The translations under genes and the position numbers were made by a program. Below, in pieces: positions 11,294 to 22,240 of a stretch of 64,000 nucleotides of DNA. The number at the start of each line of letters is the position of its first letter. Position 1 is the stretch's first letter. The notes under the pieces are model-generated. The model was given only the letters and a program-made list of their open reading frames with translations, made no database searches and was not told the origin of the DNA. This stretch comes from Undaria pinnatifida (taxonomy: Eukaryota > Sar > Phaeophyceae > Laminariales > Alariaceae): positions 20,570,691 through 20,634,690 of the forward strand of contig JABAKD010000023.1 in NCBI GenBank assembly GCA_012845835.1. Reading direction: 5' to 3'.

Positions 11294-12199
11294 ATGGATT
11301 ACCCAAGGGCCTTGGTGCAGGCTATGGCGGAGTTTCCGTCAAGGTGGGATTTCTCCAACTGGACCTACCTCACAGAAATGTCATGCAGTCCAGGTGAGAT
11401 GAACGCGATCCACGAATACGGGATAAAAGTGGAAAGGCGAGCTAGGGACACCGTAGCAACCGCACAAGACCACCGAGATACTACCGACATGAACGACGAC
11501 CGAGTAGAAGCATCAGACAGAGAAGGAGCGCCAGCCGAAGAGAGCAGCGCCCTACCATCTAGCGGGGCCTCCTTGTTCGCGCATGGGTCGAGCGAGAAAT
11601 CCGGGGTAGTGCCAAAGCAACAGCCGCATCCAATGCAGATAACCGATCTTGAGGATCAGCAGTTTGTATTGATGGAAGGTAGCCGCAAGATGGAGAAGCA
11701 AGATCAGGAGGTGGAGCAGCAAGAGCAGCAGGTCATGGTTGTGTAGGAGCGGCGGGCGGAGGAGTCGCTTTCATCGCCGCCCCCCCTCTGGAGTGATGAA
11801 CCAGATTGGTGGTTAGACCGAGTCTCGTCGCCGACACCGCCGCCGACCCGTAAAGAGGATGGGGACATGGCAGAGCCGGCACCACCGCCGCCACCGCCGC
11901 CGCTGCCGCCGCCGGCAATGTCTTTGCCGGTTGACGACCCGAGCTTGCGCAGGAGTAAGGTAGAGGAGATTGTGACGGCGGGGTTGGGTTTTTCTTTCTG
12001 CTGTGAGAGCGTTGCGTATAAAACACTGAATGGAGATGGTGAGCGGGGGACCAGGAGGGGGAGATTGAGGAGAAAAGGAGCTGGTTGGAGAGCACCCGTG
12101 GTTGGTCTGAGGAGGGAAGACCAGCGTCGCCGCAGGCGCTGTCCCCTCCACCACAACTTCGCGAGAAGGAGAAGGTCAGCGGCCTGGAGGCGAGCTTAA
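11294..12199 (+). pseudogene. internal ORF of LTR element, one TAG (possible Gag)
   Basis: An ATG-started frame of 150 codons (11294-11746) ends at TAG (11744-11746) and stays open in the same frame for another 151 codons to 12199. The upstream part contains a hydrophobic/aromatic N-terminus (DFSNWTYLTEM) and an acidic, Gln-rich middle. After the TAG come a Pro-rich stretch (about 8 prolines in a row) and a very basic C-terminus rich in Arg, which could bind RNA. Position just after the candidate primer site and the basic tail suggest a Gag-like protein, but I recognise no zinc knuckle or known family. The TAG is either a single nonsense mutation or a readthrough signal. Confidence 0.45.
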
Positions 12200-13322
12200 T
12201 TGGAATCCCAGGTCTACGTATGATATGATGTGTTACTGTTCGCTTTCTCTCGTTGATAACGTTGTATTCGGCAAATAATTTGTATAGCTCGTAATCTCAT
12301 TTTTTTGGAGCTGGATTAATGCCGACCCCTCCCCCCCCCCCCCGTTTTCTTCCCCTCTGCTGTGAGGCTGATTTTGTATTTCTTGTGCGTGGTCTGGTAT
12401 AATACCATCACCAAAAATAGGCAATGACTGCTGAATGCAACATTTGGTGTCTATGATTTTATTTTTGTTGTTGTGATACCATTGGCAGCGTTTCCTACGG
12501 TAGCGAGCTTTTACAGCAGTAGTGTACATGGTTTGCTGTGAATGTTGGCTTTGAGACCTTTGTAAAACAAGGCTGATGGACGCTGGATTGAGATTGGAGT
12601 TTTGAGTTGTTGATTGTGCCCAGTCGTGTTCCTTGGTTAGGGTTTCAACACGTTGGGAAGAAGCAGGCTCGTAAATAGTTATGAGGTACGATACTATATA
12701 AGTACAAATAGTTGCTTGGGTCGATGTTTATCTTTAATAGGTGCAACTGCACGAGGTATCGGGCGGTGATCGAGCGGTATTGCTATTCTTGTGTTGTTGT
12801 GGATCAGTATTCTTGCATTACATTTGGCACGTTCATCAATATATGGTACGGAAAGACATTCAATGGAACGATGACGTTGGTAACAGCATGTACTATAGTA
12901 GTTCGGTTAGAAATACGTGGTGGAAATATCGTAGCTGGAAGTTACCAGGTACCACGGGTAGTTGGTTCCGGTATACCGTAGGCTTTAAAAATACGAACCA
13001 GCGCACCACTATACGTACTACTCTTACTGACAATACCCCCCCTCCCCCCTCTTTTCCCTGTGAAACGTCTGAGACAATAAGCAAGACACACGAGCAGGGG
13101 AGGACGAAGGAAATACATGTGCAGAACCTCGCGTTTTATTTTTTCCTATTGTTGGATGAAGGGATATAAATGCTCGCGTTCTTTCTTTCTATTGTTTCTC
13201 TTGGAATTATGCTTGATTTTGGTCAAATACGCATTATCTCTGTTATTGTTCTCTGAACAAGGTATAGTACATGTCATGAACATTTGCACCCAAGGGTCAA
13301 ATTCCAGGTAGTACCTGCAGAT
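12200..13322. other. internal region of LTR element, no gene
   Basis: Contains a C homopolymer run (about 12330-12345) and a TACCAGGTA motif (12943-12951). No enzyme domain was found on either strand up to the 3' LTR. Confidence 0.5.
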
Positions 13323-13705
13323 TTAGGTTTCGAAATTCAGTAATTCGTTTGGTGTTGTCAGCGCCGGGAGGCGGCCCGCTGGTCCCACGTACAATTTACA
13401 GTATTTGTAGCAGGTTTTGAAACTTGTGATTCCTCTGCAGTAAGAGCACTGCAGGTATTCATATTGCAACTTGCTTTTGAAATTCGCGATATAATGAATG
13501 CCGCTGTGCGGTAACTAGCCGACTCTGCATCACTCAGCTGATGACCGTGACGACGGGAAGGCCGAGAATGATATTTGCCGGGCAGACTGTTGAAGTTTCA
13601 AGCTATTAATATTGCGGAGTTTATAAATTTGCTATACCAGGTATTTGGGTTTCGATTTCCGTAGTTCTGGTGTGTGCACAGCCGGGAGGCGGTTGATTGG
13701 TACTT
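13323..13705 (+). repeat. paired GCCGGGAGGCGG motif repeats
   Basis: Two related 55-60 bp segments, 13323-13383 and 13648-13705, share GTTTCGA(A)ATT, TCNGTAATTC/GTAGTTC, and GCCGGGAGGCGG followed by TTGGT/CTGGT. They lie about 320 bp apart inside the LTR element. TACCAGGTA sits at 13635-13643. Confidence 0.5.
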
Positions 13706-13921
13706 TTGATATTCTGTTTTGGAGGTCACACGTAGCATTGTCGGTGTCGAACAACTAACTATGGCTCTAGCACGACATACCTGGTTGACACTGTTGTCGT
13801 GACAGTGAGCCCCGACCACGGAGGAGGCCGAACTGGAGGGACTCTATGGTTGTTGTAGTATTCGGATGATTGGTTTGTGTGGACAATATCATCCGTACGT
13901 AGTAGTGCGGTCATGATGCCA

Positions 13922-13931
13922 TGGGGGAGAC
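13922..13931 (+). promoter_or_regulatory. polypurine tract candidate
   Basis: TGGGGGAGAC immediately precedes the 3' LTR, the expected site for plus-strand primer formation during reverse transcription. Confidence 0.55.
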
Positions 13932-14668
13932 TGTGAGAAATTGGTCATTAGCAAATAGCGCCATGGCCCCATACTTTACGGATGTTGGATGCGTACATCG
14001 ATTGTCGTGGAGTATGATGGTACCCGCGTACGTACAAGAACTTTTATATTATCCTGTGGCATGTGCAAGGTAGAAAGAGTAGAATATCGTTGTTATGGTC
14101 CCTTGCAGTGGATGTTCTGATACGTGCGTCTTTGTGGAGAGCCATCCAGTGGCAATGTTTGTATTGATGCTAGGGTCAGTCATATACTACTTTGTGGTAT
14201 AGTATCAAAGGAAGAGTAGCAACTCTTGTGTTGGTTGGTATATGGCATACCTGGTATAGATTATAACGGAATACCCGCATATAAGAATATGAATGCCGTG
14301 TGTGGTAAGATAGGCCAAATGGCGAATAGTATGGCATACGAGTATCTGTGAGTGCTTATGGAATTGAGACGAGGAGGGGTTCGGACTCGGGACGGGTGAC
14401 CCCCTCTTGGTCACTTCGCTAGACTTCGCTGGACTTAACTGGACTTCTCTTGACTTATCTTTTCTGGTCTGCACTTGGCTTGACTTGACTGGACTTGACT
14501 TGACTGGACTTGACTTTGTTCCCACTTCGTTTCGACTTCCCTCTTCCCACCGTCCTCTCCGGGGGGGTCAATAATAATACACACCTTTCTACGTCTTCTG
14601 GCCGCACCCATGGCGGTTCTGGGTATGTTTCGCCTACGGTTGTGATTCACGTACGGGATTTCCTCTTA
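13932..14668 (+). repeat. 3' LTR
   Basis: Begins TGTGAGAAA, ends CCTCTTA, and is followed by the ACAAT target duplication. It carries one extra 16-bp GACTT-type unit compared with the 5' copy. Confidence 0.8.
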
Positions 14669-14671
14669 ACA

Positions 14672-16032
14672 ATGGCCGACAAGCCTTTCGTGCGTTAGAG
14701 CGTCACGAGATACGATGGCCATAAAGACAAGCATATGCCGTTGATCCTGTTGCTCGCGATGCCCTAGACCGCCGTTGCACCAGGTGCGCTATTTCACACT
14801 AAGTCCTAGGTATAGTAGTCAAAAGAAGCTGCCGACGCCTGGCTACAATAAATGGTAATAATTCGAACGCACCGTCAATGCTCCACAATAAAGGTGTACT
14901 ACTACGGGACACACAACAACTTCAATGCAATGGTGATGGACCTTTTTGGACCTTCGTTAGAAGACCTGTTCACCAAATGTGGAAGACGCTTTTCGCTCAA
15001 GACTGTCCTGCAAATTGCTGACCAGCTTCTTGAGCGGATGGAAACAATGCACTCTCGGTAAGCTTAGCCGGCGCTATTAGTATTCAAGCGAAGCTCGCTT
15101 TACGTACGAGGTTCGCGGGGTACTTGGTGTGCTAACGTTTATTTTTATGTTTATAGCGCACAGTTCGATCAGGCCTCTGGCGGACATGACTAGCTTCGAG
15201 GTTGATGGTTAGACCCGTCAAGATGTAACACAGGTGTCTTGCAACAGTACTGTTTTTGCTGCCACCATGCGTTTATGTTGCGCGATGCAACTGCTCTGGA
15301 TGGGAACTGTAGGTGGCCAGCACACGTTTGGCTATCGCCGGTGCAGAAACGCTGCTTGAAGAACACAAGTTGTACTCGGCAAACGCGTTTGAGGGCGGCG
15401 AAAAGTCGGCCACGGTCCCATACGTCCGCATACAAGGGTACGACGCGTTCTGATTTCTTGTAGTCATTGAAATTGAATCTGCTTGCCATACAGCAGAGTA
15501 AGTTCAGCCAACCAAGAACACGTTGAATTGTACCTGTATCTGCCTGACATGAAGCCACCAAAGATACCCTACGTAATTTCCAATGTTTTTGTCCCCTAAG
15601 TGTGTGTAAACCTTACGGGGTAAAGTCAATCCCACGACCAGGCATATCAAACCCCATGGAATTTGAAATGGGGTTATATCAGTAATTTAGTTATTTTCGC
15701 ATGAAACCACCTGTGGACGCACTTCCATCATGTCGACAGTGAAATTAGGACACCGTATCAAACATGATTGACGCCCTGCCCGTCGGAAATTTGGTTCAAA
15801 CTGGAGAAGGTCCGTGGACCTTGAATGGCCCTTTCTTAACAATGCGACGCTTTTCCTATGTCAGGCATTTAATACACCGAGACGTCAAACCGGCTAACTT
15901 CGTGCTTGGGCCTGGCAGCGGATGCCAGACCATATTCTGTATCGACTTCGGATTAAGCACACGCTTTAGGCACCCGCGCACTCTGCAGCACATCCCCTAC
16001 CGACGCGGAAGGTCTCTCACCGGAACTCCAAG
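14672..16032 (+). pseudogene. casein kinase 1-like gene, partial and broken
   Basis: CK1 kinases phosphorylate Ser/Thr in primed or acidic sites. An ATG at 14672 in good context starts MADKPF, as many CK1 proteins begin, then meets a stop. Exon A (14894-15057) encodes [25 protein letters not shown] and continues to the MHSR end of helix E, bounded by AG/GTGTAC and CG/GTAAGC. Exon B (15865-16032) joins it in frame through a CGG codon and gives HLIHRDVKPANFVLG, then CIDFGLSTRFR and HIPYR..LTGTPR, followed by AG/GTCAGA. These are the catalytic HRD and metal-binding DFG blocks and the CK1-type TGT loop. The Gly-rich loop and catalytic Lys of the N-lobe and everything after TGTPR are missing. The intron is 807 bp. 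The LTR element 5' of it adds to the damage. Confidence 0.75.
15058..15864 (+). other. intron of CK1-like gene
   Basis: GT-AG intron (GTAAGC...TATGTCAG) that restores the CK1 reading frame when removed. Frames inside it on both strands show nothing recognisable. Confidence 0.65.
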
Positions 16033-16385
16033 GTCAGAGTAACTTAATTTTGAAGTCCGAAGAAGTGAAGATCAAGGTGCACGAATTGTGTGGTGGTAAA
16101 CGAAGTAACGTCCTGTACGTTTTGGCTCGAAGCAGGCGATTCCCTTGTCGCGGTTGAAACAGCGCGTTACAAGGCCGGTTAGGGTTTTCGACTAAGGGAG
16201 AAATTCCGAAGTGCTGCACAGGGTACACATTTTGGTTTCGTTCCTCTATTCATTTTTTTGTTGCTGATGGATTGTAATGTAAGTCAATAGAAATGACCAC
16301 AAACATGGCTATCCGCCTCAAGGTTGCACAAATTTCCAGTGCCTATCAGAAGATGTAGGGTGCTCTGGTTGGCAGCTGTGAGCTA

Positions 16386-16560
16386 CAGGCCACCACAGAG
16401 GGAAATAAAGCTACGCGAACCACGGCCATAACGGTTCAAGCTTATCGTGGTAGTTTGTGGGCTGCCCGTAGCGTGTGGAACGAAAATTCCGAGTTTCTCG
16501 AAGGAGCCGAAATCGTTCTCCGAGTTAGCCCACGAGTCCGTGACGTTGAGGAAGCCGATC
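16386..16560 (-). pseudogene. possible unidentified exon
   Basis: A stop-free minus frame of about 58 codons with a protein-like composition (TDSWANSENDFGSF, LGIFVPHATGSP) preceded by an AG that could be an acceptor. I do not recognise the family. The surrounding 16033-16385 and 16561-18290 hold no other identifiable gene. Confidence 0.22.
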
Positions 16561-18295
16561 TAACCTGTCTAAGTCCAGCATATGGCACCCACTCACACCG
16601 CCAAGGAATCCCAGCCTAATGGTGCATGGGTGGATAAGGGTCAGTGCCCGAAGTGAAAGGAATATTCTGAGGTAGCCCAAGGCCGGCCTCGGTTAGTCAA
16701 TGATGCTGGTCTGTGAGATGTTGCCATATCCGTGTACCCACATGGTGCATCGTACCAAACTCCGCTTCGATCGGACGTTGTCGGAGGTTGGCAATGACCC
16801 CCAATCACCGTTCAACAAGCAAACGAAAGCTAGCCGACGATTACATGGTGCTCGTCCCGAAGGAAGTATGAACGCATCCCCTGTCCATAACAAAAAAAAA
16901 GTTTTTTCTGGGATGTACAGCAGCAAGCAGCAGCTGCACGTTTGTGTACAAGTACATGTACAAGTATGATACTAATGTCTCAAATCTGCTTCCTTTTTTT
17001 TACAACTATATCTTGCTTTCAACAAGGTCTGCAGCCGTGCTATGAGGCAAACAAATGCGTGTATTCCTGTGATATCATTTTTAGATCGTACACGTACCCG
17101 CAAATTCATGTACTGAAACGCGTGGGAGCGCCGTACCCCTTGCTGTTGTTTCTTCCGGCATTCGTGGCCTTTGGTCTTGGCCTTCTTGCTTGCCCTCTGT
17201 TCTCTGGTTGACTTTACACAGGGGTGCTGTGGTTCTCAGAGTATGGAGGTGCTGTTGTGGACGCAGTTGCCTAGGTTGCTAGCCACGGTGGCTACACACG
17301 ACTACAGAATCGGTACGCGTGTGCTCCTCACACAGTATCCAGGCTGCTGGGACCATTCCATGCTTTCACAAAGACAAATAAAGCCATTTGTTATATCTCA
17401 GCGAAGATGTCACGTTAATTTTACGAAGAGAAACTTATAGAAGCAAATTGTTTGCCTTGTCTCGTACCAAGTGCGCAACGGCTGTGCCCCCTTAAACTAG
17501 ATGCCCCAAGATGGAGGTGTAGCTCGTCCCGTCTTGCATTGCATGGCATGTTTCCCTGCACTGGTAGTGTATGTACCATGTTACCCTGCACCAGTAGTGT
17601 ACCTCGCAGGTGGAATGCAACTATGTGATTACCCTACCTTATGTTAGAGAACGCATGCCCGACACCAAGCACCTTGCTTCTCTCAATGTCATTAACACCT
17701 GTAGATCCCAGGCTCACGCGCCGTATCCCCCCCCAGGTCGCTGGCCAGCGAAGGCTAGCCAGTCGATGCGGGGATGTGAGTCGTCCGTCTCATATCCGAC
17801 TAAAGCTGGCACGTCTTGTATCGACTGAAAGACACGGTCCATCACCGACTTGTCAGGCGGTGGTCAAAAATGCGTAGCCACCCCCCCCCATTTGTTACAC
17901 GAATGTTCCCGGCGTGGAAACTCACTCTTTCAAAATGGGAAAAACCGGTCCCGCGGGATAGGGGCGTAATTGGCACTGCTCCCGTACAATATCGTATATA
18001 AATTATATCAGGTATCATTGATATACATGTCTATGTACACTATGCACTTTTCTTTGGGGGGGGGGCATGCCGTTCTTCAGGGGCCAAGTTTTTTTTCTCG
18101 CGCTTTCGGCTGCGGGGCAAGTGAGTAGGCGATGGATACATTACGACGCATGTCGGGATCCCGGCTGACCTCGGTGACGGTGCCCTGAGCATGAAAAGTC
18201 GATGCACGGGCTATTTTGTGCAAGGGGTTGCGTCCCTCTTCCCTGAGCCGTGTGATGTGCATGGAAAACCCCCTTTTTTTTTTCAAAGCAACCCG
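16561..18295. other. no gene recognised
   Basis: Short frames only. A G homopolymer run lies at about 18055-18065. Confidence 0.4.
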
Positions 18296-18469
18296 CTCCG
18301 TTATCACCCTCTGTGCGACGTCATCAATCCACATGTTTGTTTTGTATCTTTCGAATTGGGTTGTTTTTATTTTCTTCTGAGACGTGGGAGGGAGTTTCCG
18401 CTGGTTTAACCTGCTACCGACGGCACGGACGGTATCCACAAGTTTTTACCTATATCGCTATTACTTCAT

Positions 18470-18610
18470 GTTCATAGTTCATAGCGCTATTACTCCGTGT
18501 AATAGTTTTATTACTCCCTCCCCTGGCCCCATCGCCTGGGCCCTACGATGCGGTCTCGGATGACCGAGTTCCCCGAAGTGGTCTCCGATCATTCAAATTC
18601 CTCACCGTAA
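18470..18610 (+). repeat. extra copy of the recombinase element 3' end
   Basis: Closely matches 19515-19660, the 3'-terminal part of the decayed recombinase element: TAATAGTTTTATTACTCCCTCC, GGCCCCATCGC.TGGG, GGTCTCGGATGACCGAGTTCC and CCGATCATTCAAA occur in the same order. Confidence 0.65.
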
Positions 18611-18684
18611 TTTTGGTGACGACAAAAGAATTTATACTTCGTAATGACCCCTTCCCCTCACCTTCGAAAGAAAAGAGGTGGGCG

Positions 18685-19078
18685 GGCGAGAGAAACTACG
18701 GCAATTCCTGGTAGATTGGCGTGCAATCACCAGACTGTAACGTCTCCTCGATTAAGATGTTAGATGGTCGGCTGAGATCTCGCGCCTTTTGCGTGGGACT
18801 ACTGTGCTTCACGAGCTCTGAAAGTTAGCTCGTGAGAATAATGATCTCATGGGGTTGTTCTCCATGTTATTATCGTTTGTCCAATACCTGGACTCACATA
18901 ATCCATTCCGTGAACTCAACGACCTGCCTGAACCCCTCAGGCTTACGGACGTGTGGTTTGATTGTCTTCTCGGAGCTATACAATATTTCTTATGATCATC
19001 TGTCCTAGAATTTCAATTCTTCAATCGTTCAGGCCAACACAAACAACGGATTATTTATCGTTCTGTTCCAGAATCTAC
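18685..19078 (+). repeat. dispersed repeat, uninterrupted copy
   Basis: Homologous to 31530-31682 plus 32300-32545. Here the two halves are contiguous at GAGAATAATGAT. The shared blocks include CTCGCGCCTTTTGCGTGGGA, GAGCTCTGAAAGTTAGCTCG and CTGCCTGAACCCCTCAGGC. It is the empty-site relative for the insertion at 31683-32299. Confidence 0.75.
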
Positions 19079-19380
19079 TAAGTATTCCTCCACTTTGTTT
19101 TGTATCTTTCGAATTGAGTTGTTGTTTTTACTTTTCTCTGAGACATGGGAGGGAGTTTCCGCTGGCGTAACCTGCTACCGACAGCACTGACGATATCCAC
19201 AAGTTTTCACCTTTTTTTCCCTCACACTTTTACTTTCCAGCTTCTGGACAAGCCGTGGTCACAGGTGTCGTCCCTTCTCCCCCCCGGTTCTTGCCTTCAA
19301 TTTTTATCGCGCATAGGGTTCAGCAATCCCACTGCTCGTCGATTTTTCACCGAGTGTTGCTAATTCACGCTCTCGCGCTT

Positions 19381-19512
19381 TCCGCAAGTCAATTTGGGCA
19401 CAAGAAAAAATCCCAACGAATATATACGAGTATGCACTCGGCGGGGCTCGAACTCACAAAACTGACATATACCAGGCTCGAGGATAGCCTGATATGCCAC
19501 CGGGGCGACCGG
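19381..19512 (-). tRNA. tRNA-like sequence with strong B box
   Basis: On the minus strand GAGTTCGAGCCCC is a consensus B box and GCCCCGGTGGCATATCAGGC an A-box-like D arm. The anticodon and acceptor arms do not fold convincingly. It is probably a tRNA-derived relic beside the recombinase element. Confidence 0.35.
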
Positions 19513-19537
19513 CGGCTATATCGCTGTTACTCCATGT

Positions 19538-20609
19538 TCATAGCGCTATGACTCCATGTAATAGTTTTATTACTCCCTCCTCTGGCCCCATCGCATGGGA
19601 CCTACTTTTCGGTCTCGGATGACCGAGTTCCCCAAATGGTCCCCGATCATTCAAACTCTCCTCCAAATCCGAGGATTCAAACTCCTCCAAATCCGAGGTC
19701 GTCCGCTCCCGTTGTGATTTGCCCCAGACCGTATCCTGGCCTGGTTGTCTCAGAGACCCCATTCCTTCTTCAGCAAGTTTTCTTGACACCTGACTCGCTT
19801 CCTCCGTATTGTTACGTGTGTATACCTTGTACGCGTCGGACTTCCATCGTCCTTCCCTCTGGCTCTCTCGCTCCGACACTAACCTCTGCCGCGAGTGCTT
19901 AGCCCGCCCCCAATTCGAAGAGAATGCAACGCGAATTGCTCCGGCTTTCCCTCCGACTCCAAAACGATATATCTAAGCGCATTTACCGCCTGGCCATATT
20001 GCCAAGTTACGATATTTCCCTTACACCGGTACGAGGACAGAGGTGTGTTCGGGAAGCATGGCGCCGCACGACAACAATTCCACCATAAGAGCGACAGCGG
20101 CTCCGTCCGATCGCAGTCCCGAACCCACTCCGCTGGCCTCGTCACGTGTTCTAACCACTATGCTGTCTACCCCATCTGCCTGCCGCCATTTTAAACAGCC
20201 CAACAGGTTGTTGCCATCGTAAAATGCTACGTCGGCCCGTGCCACACAGGGGGTTGGGTGCACCGCGCCCCCGTCCCGAGCGAACACCTCGTCCGAACGG
20301 GCAGTGAAAACAATAACTCATACCTAGACATAGCCATAACACCTGACCCCCCTGTCCTCGTGCGGATGTGACATTTTCCCCTCGGAGAAACATATCCCAC
20401 AACACCGGACGGCGCACCTTACGAGGCGTGCCTGTGGCAGCGTGTGCCCGGCTGATTCCTTGCAGTGCGCGTTTGACGAACGGTGATTGCGTTGGAACCT
20501 CAAACCCGACAGCTAGCACATAAAAGAATTGCACAGCAGCTAGTTTACTTGAAATTGTCCCGGCCTGGTTGCCTTGCGATGCACTACACCAGCCGGCAAA
20601 ATCGACCAA
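19538..20609 (-). pseudogene. tyrosine recombinase (integrase-like), decayed
   Basis: Successive minus-frame pieces belong to one tyrosine recombinase. 20609-20330 is an N-terminal helical region (VDFAGWCSASQGN..., then a switch). 20310-20020 contains RSDEVF and an RSDGAAVALMVELL segment. 20145-19890 contains ALRYIV and HSLRIGG, the conserved H-x-x-R. 19879-19760 contains GRWKSDAYKVYTR with the likely nucleophilic Tyr. At least three frameshifts (near 20320, 20050 and 19910) separate them, and the segment between HSLRIGG and the GRWKSD block is shortened. It differs from the DIRS recombinases at 40 and 59 kb, so it marks a separate element family (Crypton- or DIRS-like; I cannot decide). Confidence 0.7.
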
Positions 20610-20829
20610 GGCAAGCTCATTGATCCCCTCGTCCGCGTCCGACTATAGGTACTGGTCTCTTCCCACTAGCCTGCGAAATTTTGTCCACGATGCGAAACCT
20701 GACGCGTACGTGCGCTTAGACAATCGCGCAACAGAGTTTCAGACGTACTGGAGATCAATATTCCGGAACAAAACGCGTCTCCCGCTGGTCCCAGCACCTG
20801 TTCCTGCCAATAAACATATAGTCTAGGGC

Positions 20830-21360
20830 CACAGCCCCTGTGCCGGTCTTCGTTATAAATACAACTGGCCACGTGTCCATATGAGGTTCTGTATGAGTTG
20901 TCGGTACATATATACTATATGGACGACTGGACGATACCTGTTCAGGTATATGTATGCACCCAACAGTGTCCACACAATAATAGCGTGTGTATCGTGCTCG
21001 GTTCTCAGGTATATATACCAGTATCTGCATATATATGTCGCTGGTATGCACATCTAATATCAGCCCGTCTTTCCTCTTGCCGTGATATTGCATGCCGTAT
21101 GATATATCGAACAGTAATCCGTGCCGCCTGCTGCGCGATTATTATCATCCTGTATCCGCTGTGCGTGTGTTAATACCACAATTTGCCGATGATGCTCACT
21201 ATAGTCATTCCAGCAAACAACTTCGCATCTGTTGCATGATGACATGACTCGGTAATATAAATGGACATTATGACACCAGGTATCATATGAAGATTAATAT
21301 TTAGTGCGATCAGCTACTGTTGTAAACAAAAATCTGAGTTAAACCGAAATAATGAGAGAA
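20830..21360. other. no gene recognised
   Basis: AT-rich, with several GTATATA/TATATAC runs. No domain-bearing frame. Confidence 0.4.
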
Positions 21361-21361
21361 C

Positions 21362-21545
21362 GGAAGGCTCACCGACTCCCGGGTGGGATTTTTTTATTGC
21401 TTTTTTAGGGTGATAACGTATTAATTTAGAATTGTGGGTTCGAGGCTCACCGACTCAAGTTTTTTTCTTTTTTTTAGGAGTGGGATTTTTTATTTTAGAA
21501 CCGCGGGTTCGAGGCCCACCGACTCCCGTTTTTTTTCTTTTTTAT
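21362..21545 (+). repeat. three tandem tRNA T-arm-like units of about 68 bp
   Basis: Units centred at about 21369, 21439 and 21507 share (G)GCTCACCGACTCC, and the last two share GCGGGTTCGAGGCCCACCGACTC-like sequence preceded by TTAGAA and followed by a T run. GGGTTCGAGGC is a near-consensus pol III B box, so these look like tandem copies of a tRNA 3' half or SINE fragment. Confidence 0.55.
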
Positions 21546-21765
21546 TCTTGTTTTTGTTTCTTTCCTTTTGTTTTGTTTTTGTTATGTTTTTGTTTTTGTT
21601 TTGTTTTGTTTTGTTTTGTCTTGTTTTGTTTTGTTTGTTTTGTGTTGTTTTGTTTTGTTTTCTTTGTATTTTTCTTCTAGGGTGGGACTTTTACATGTAA
21701 AATGTTATGGTGACAGTATATTTTATTTTATTTATTTATTTATTTATATTAACTAATTATATTTT
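21535..21765 (+). repeat. (TTTTG)n and (TTTA)n microsatellites
   Basis: A long (TTTTG)-type run spans about 21560-21670, followed by a (TTTA)n run at about 21722-21750. Phe-rich plus frames here are composition artefacts. Confidence 0.85.
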
Positions 21766-21777
21766 GTTTTATATTTT

Positions 21778-22216
21778 TTAAGGTGAAACTTTAACATGAT
21801 ATCTAGTAGACCACTACTACTGTCTTCATACTCCCGATATATGCCAAAACCCGGCACTATGGTGAAAAATAAAATAAAATAATAATAATATAAACCAACC
21901 CCAGGTAAAGAAAACTTACTTACGCACTCAACCACAAGTACCAACAACCCTGACCAAGCCATCCATCCGCAAACCATCCACCATACATATGGTAGAGCAA
22001 TATGGTGGAAACTACAGAAATAATTTTCTATAATAGAGATGATGTTACATTACTTCGAAATTCCCCACCTAAACTAAAAATACTAACACCAATCATTGTA
22101 GTGGAGAAAAACATTTATTTGAAAAAATAGGACCCCTCCCATTCAAAATATTACCCACATCGTAGAGTACAAGTACCAGCAAGCAGCTTCGAAATATGAG
22201 TACTGACCCGAAATTC
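21778..22216 (+). repeat. dispersed repeat family R1, copy 1
   Basis: Shares, in order, ACTACTACTGTCTTCATACTCC, CAACCACAAGTACCAACAACC, AAGCCATCCATCCGC, ACCATCCACCATACATATG, AAATTCCCCACCT and a terminal GCAGCTT..AATATGAGTA block with 31770-32290 and more loosely with 25135-25660. No ORF. Confidence 0.75.
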
Positions 22217-22240
22217 GTCAATATATATACATATATATAA

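Larger units (their letters stand above)
10455..14668 (+). mobile_element. non-autonomous LTR retrotransposon inserted at CK1 start codon
   Basis: Near-identical direct repeats of 721 and 737 bp flank a 2.76-kb internal region. Supporting marks are a 5-bp target duplication (ACAAT, 10450-10454 and 14669-14673), a TGG-starting primer-binding-site candidate 3 nt after the 5' LTR, and a purine run GGGGGAGA just before the 3' LTR. No protease, integrase, RT or RNase H is visible inside; the only ORF is an interrupted, possibly Gag-like, frame. This fits a LARD or Gag-only class element that needs a partner's enzymes. The LTRs differ by few substitutions plus a 16-bp length change in a GACTT-rich stretch, so insertion looks recent. 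Confidence 0.8.
18296..19215 (+). repeat. pair of about 115-bp direct repeats
   Basis: 18333-18447 and 19095-19213 share TTGTTTTGTATCTTTCGAATTG, then GGGAGGGAGTTTCCGCTGG and AACCTGCTACCGAC blocks, about 760 bp apart. Just before the first copy, 18296-18330 resembles the unit start of the CAG-rich array at 32.5-34.6 kb. Confidence 0.7.

Noticed and set aside
10455..14668. Simple segmental duplication of 720 bp
   Set aside because: The ACAAT duplication, purine tract and primer-site candidate at the expected places favour LTRs; the duplication alone would not predict them.
15190..15561. Minus-strand 123-codon ORF within the CK1 intron
   Set aside because: No family features; it lies in an intron whose removal restores the kinase frame.
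21432..21700. Phe/Leu-rich plus-strand ORFs that look like membrane proteins
   Set aside because: They translate the (TTTTG)n microsatellite.
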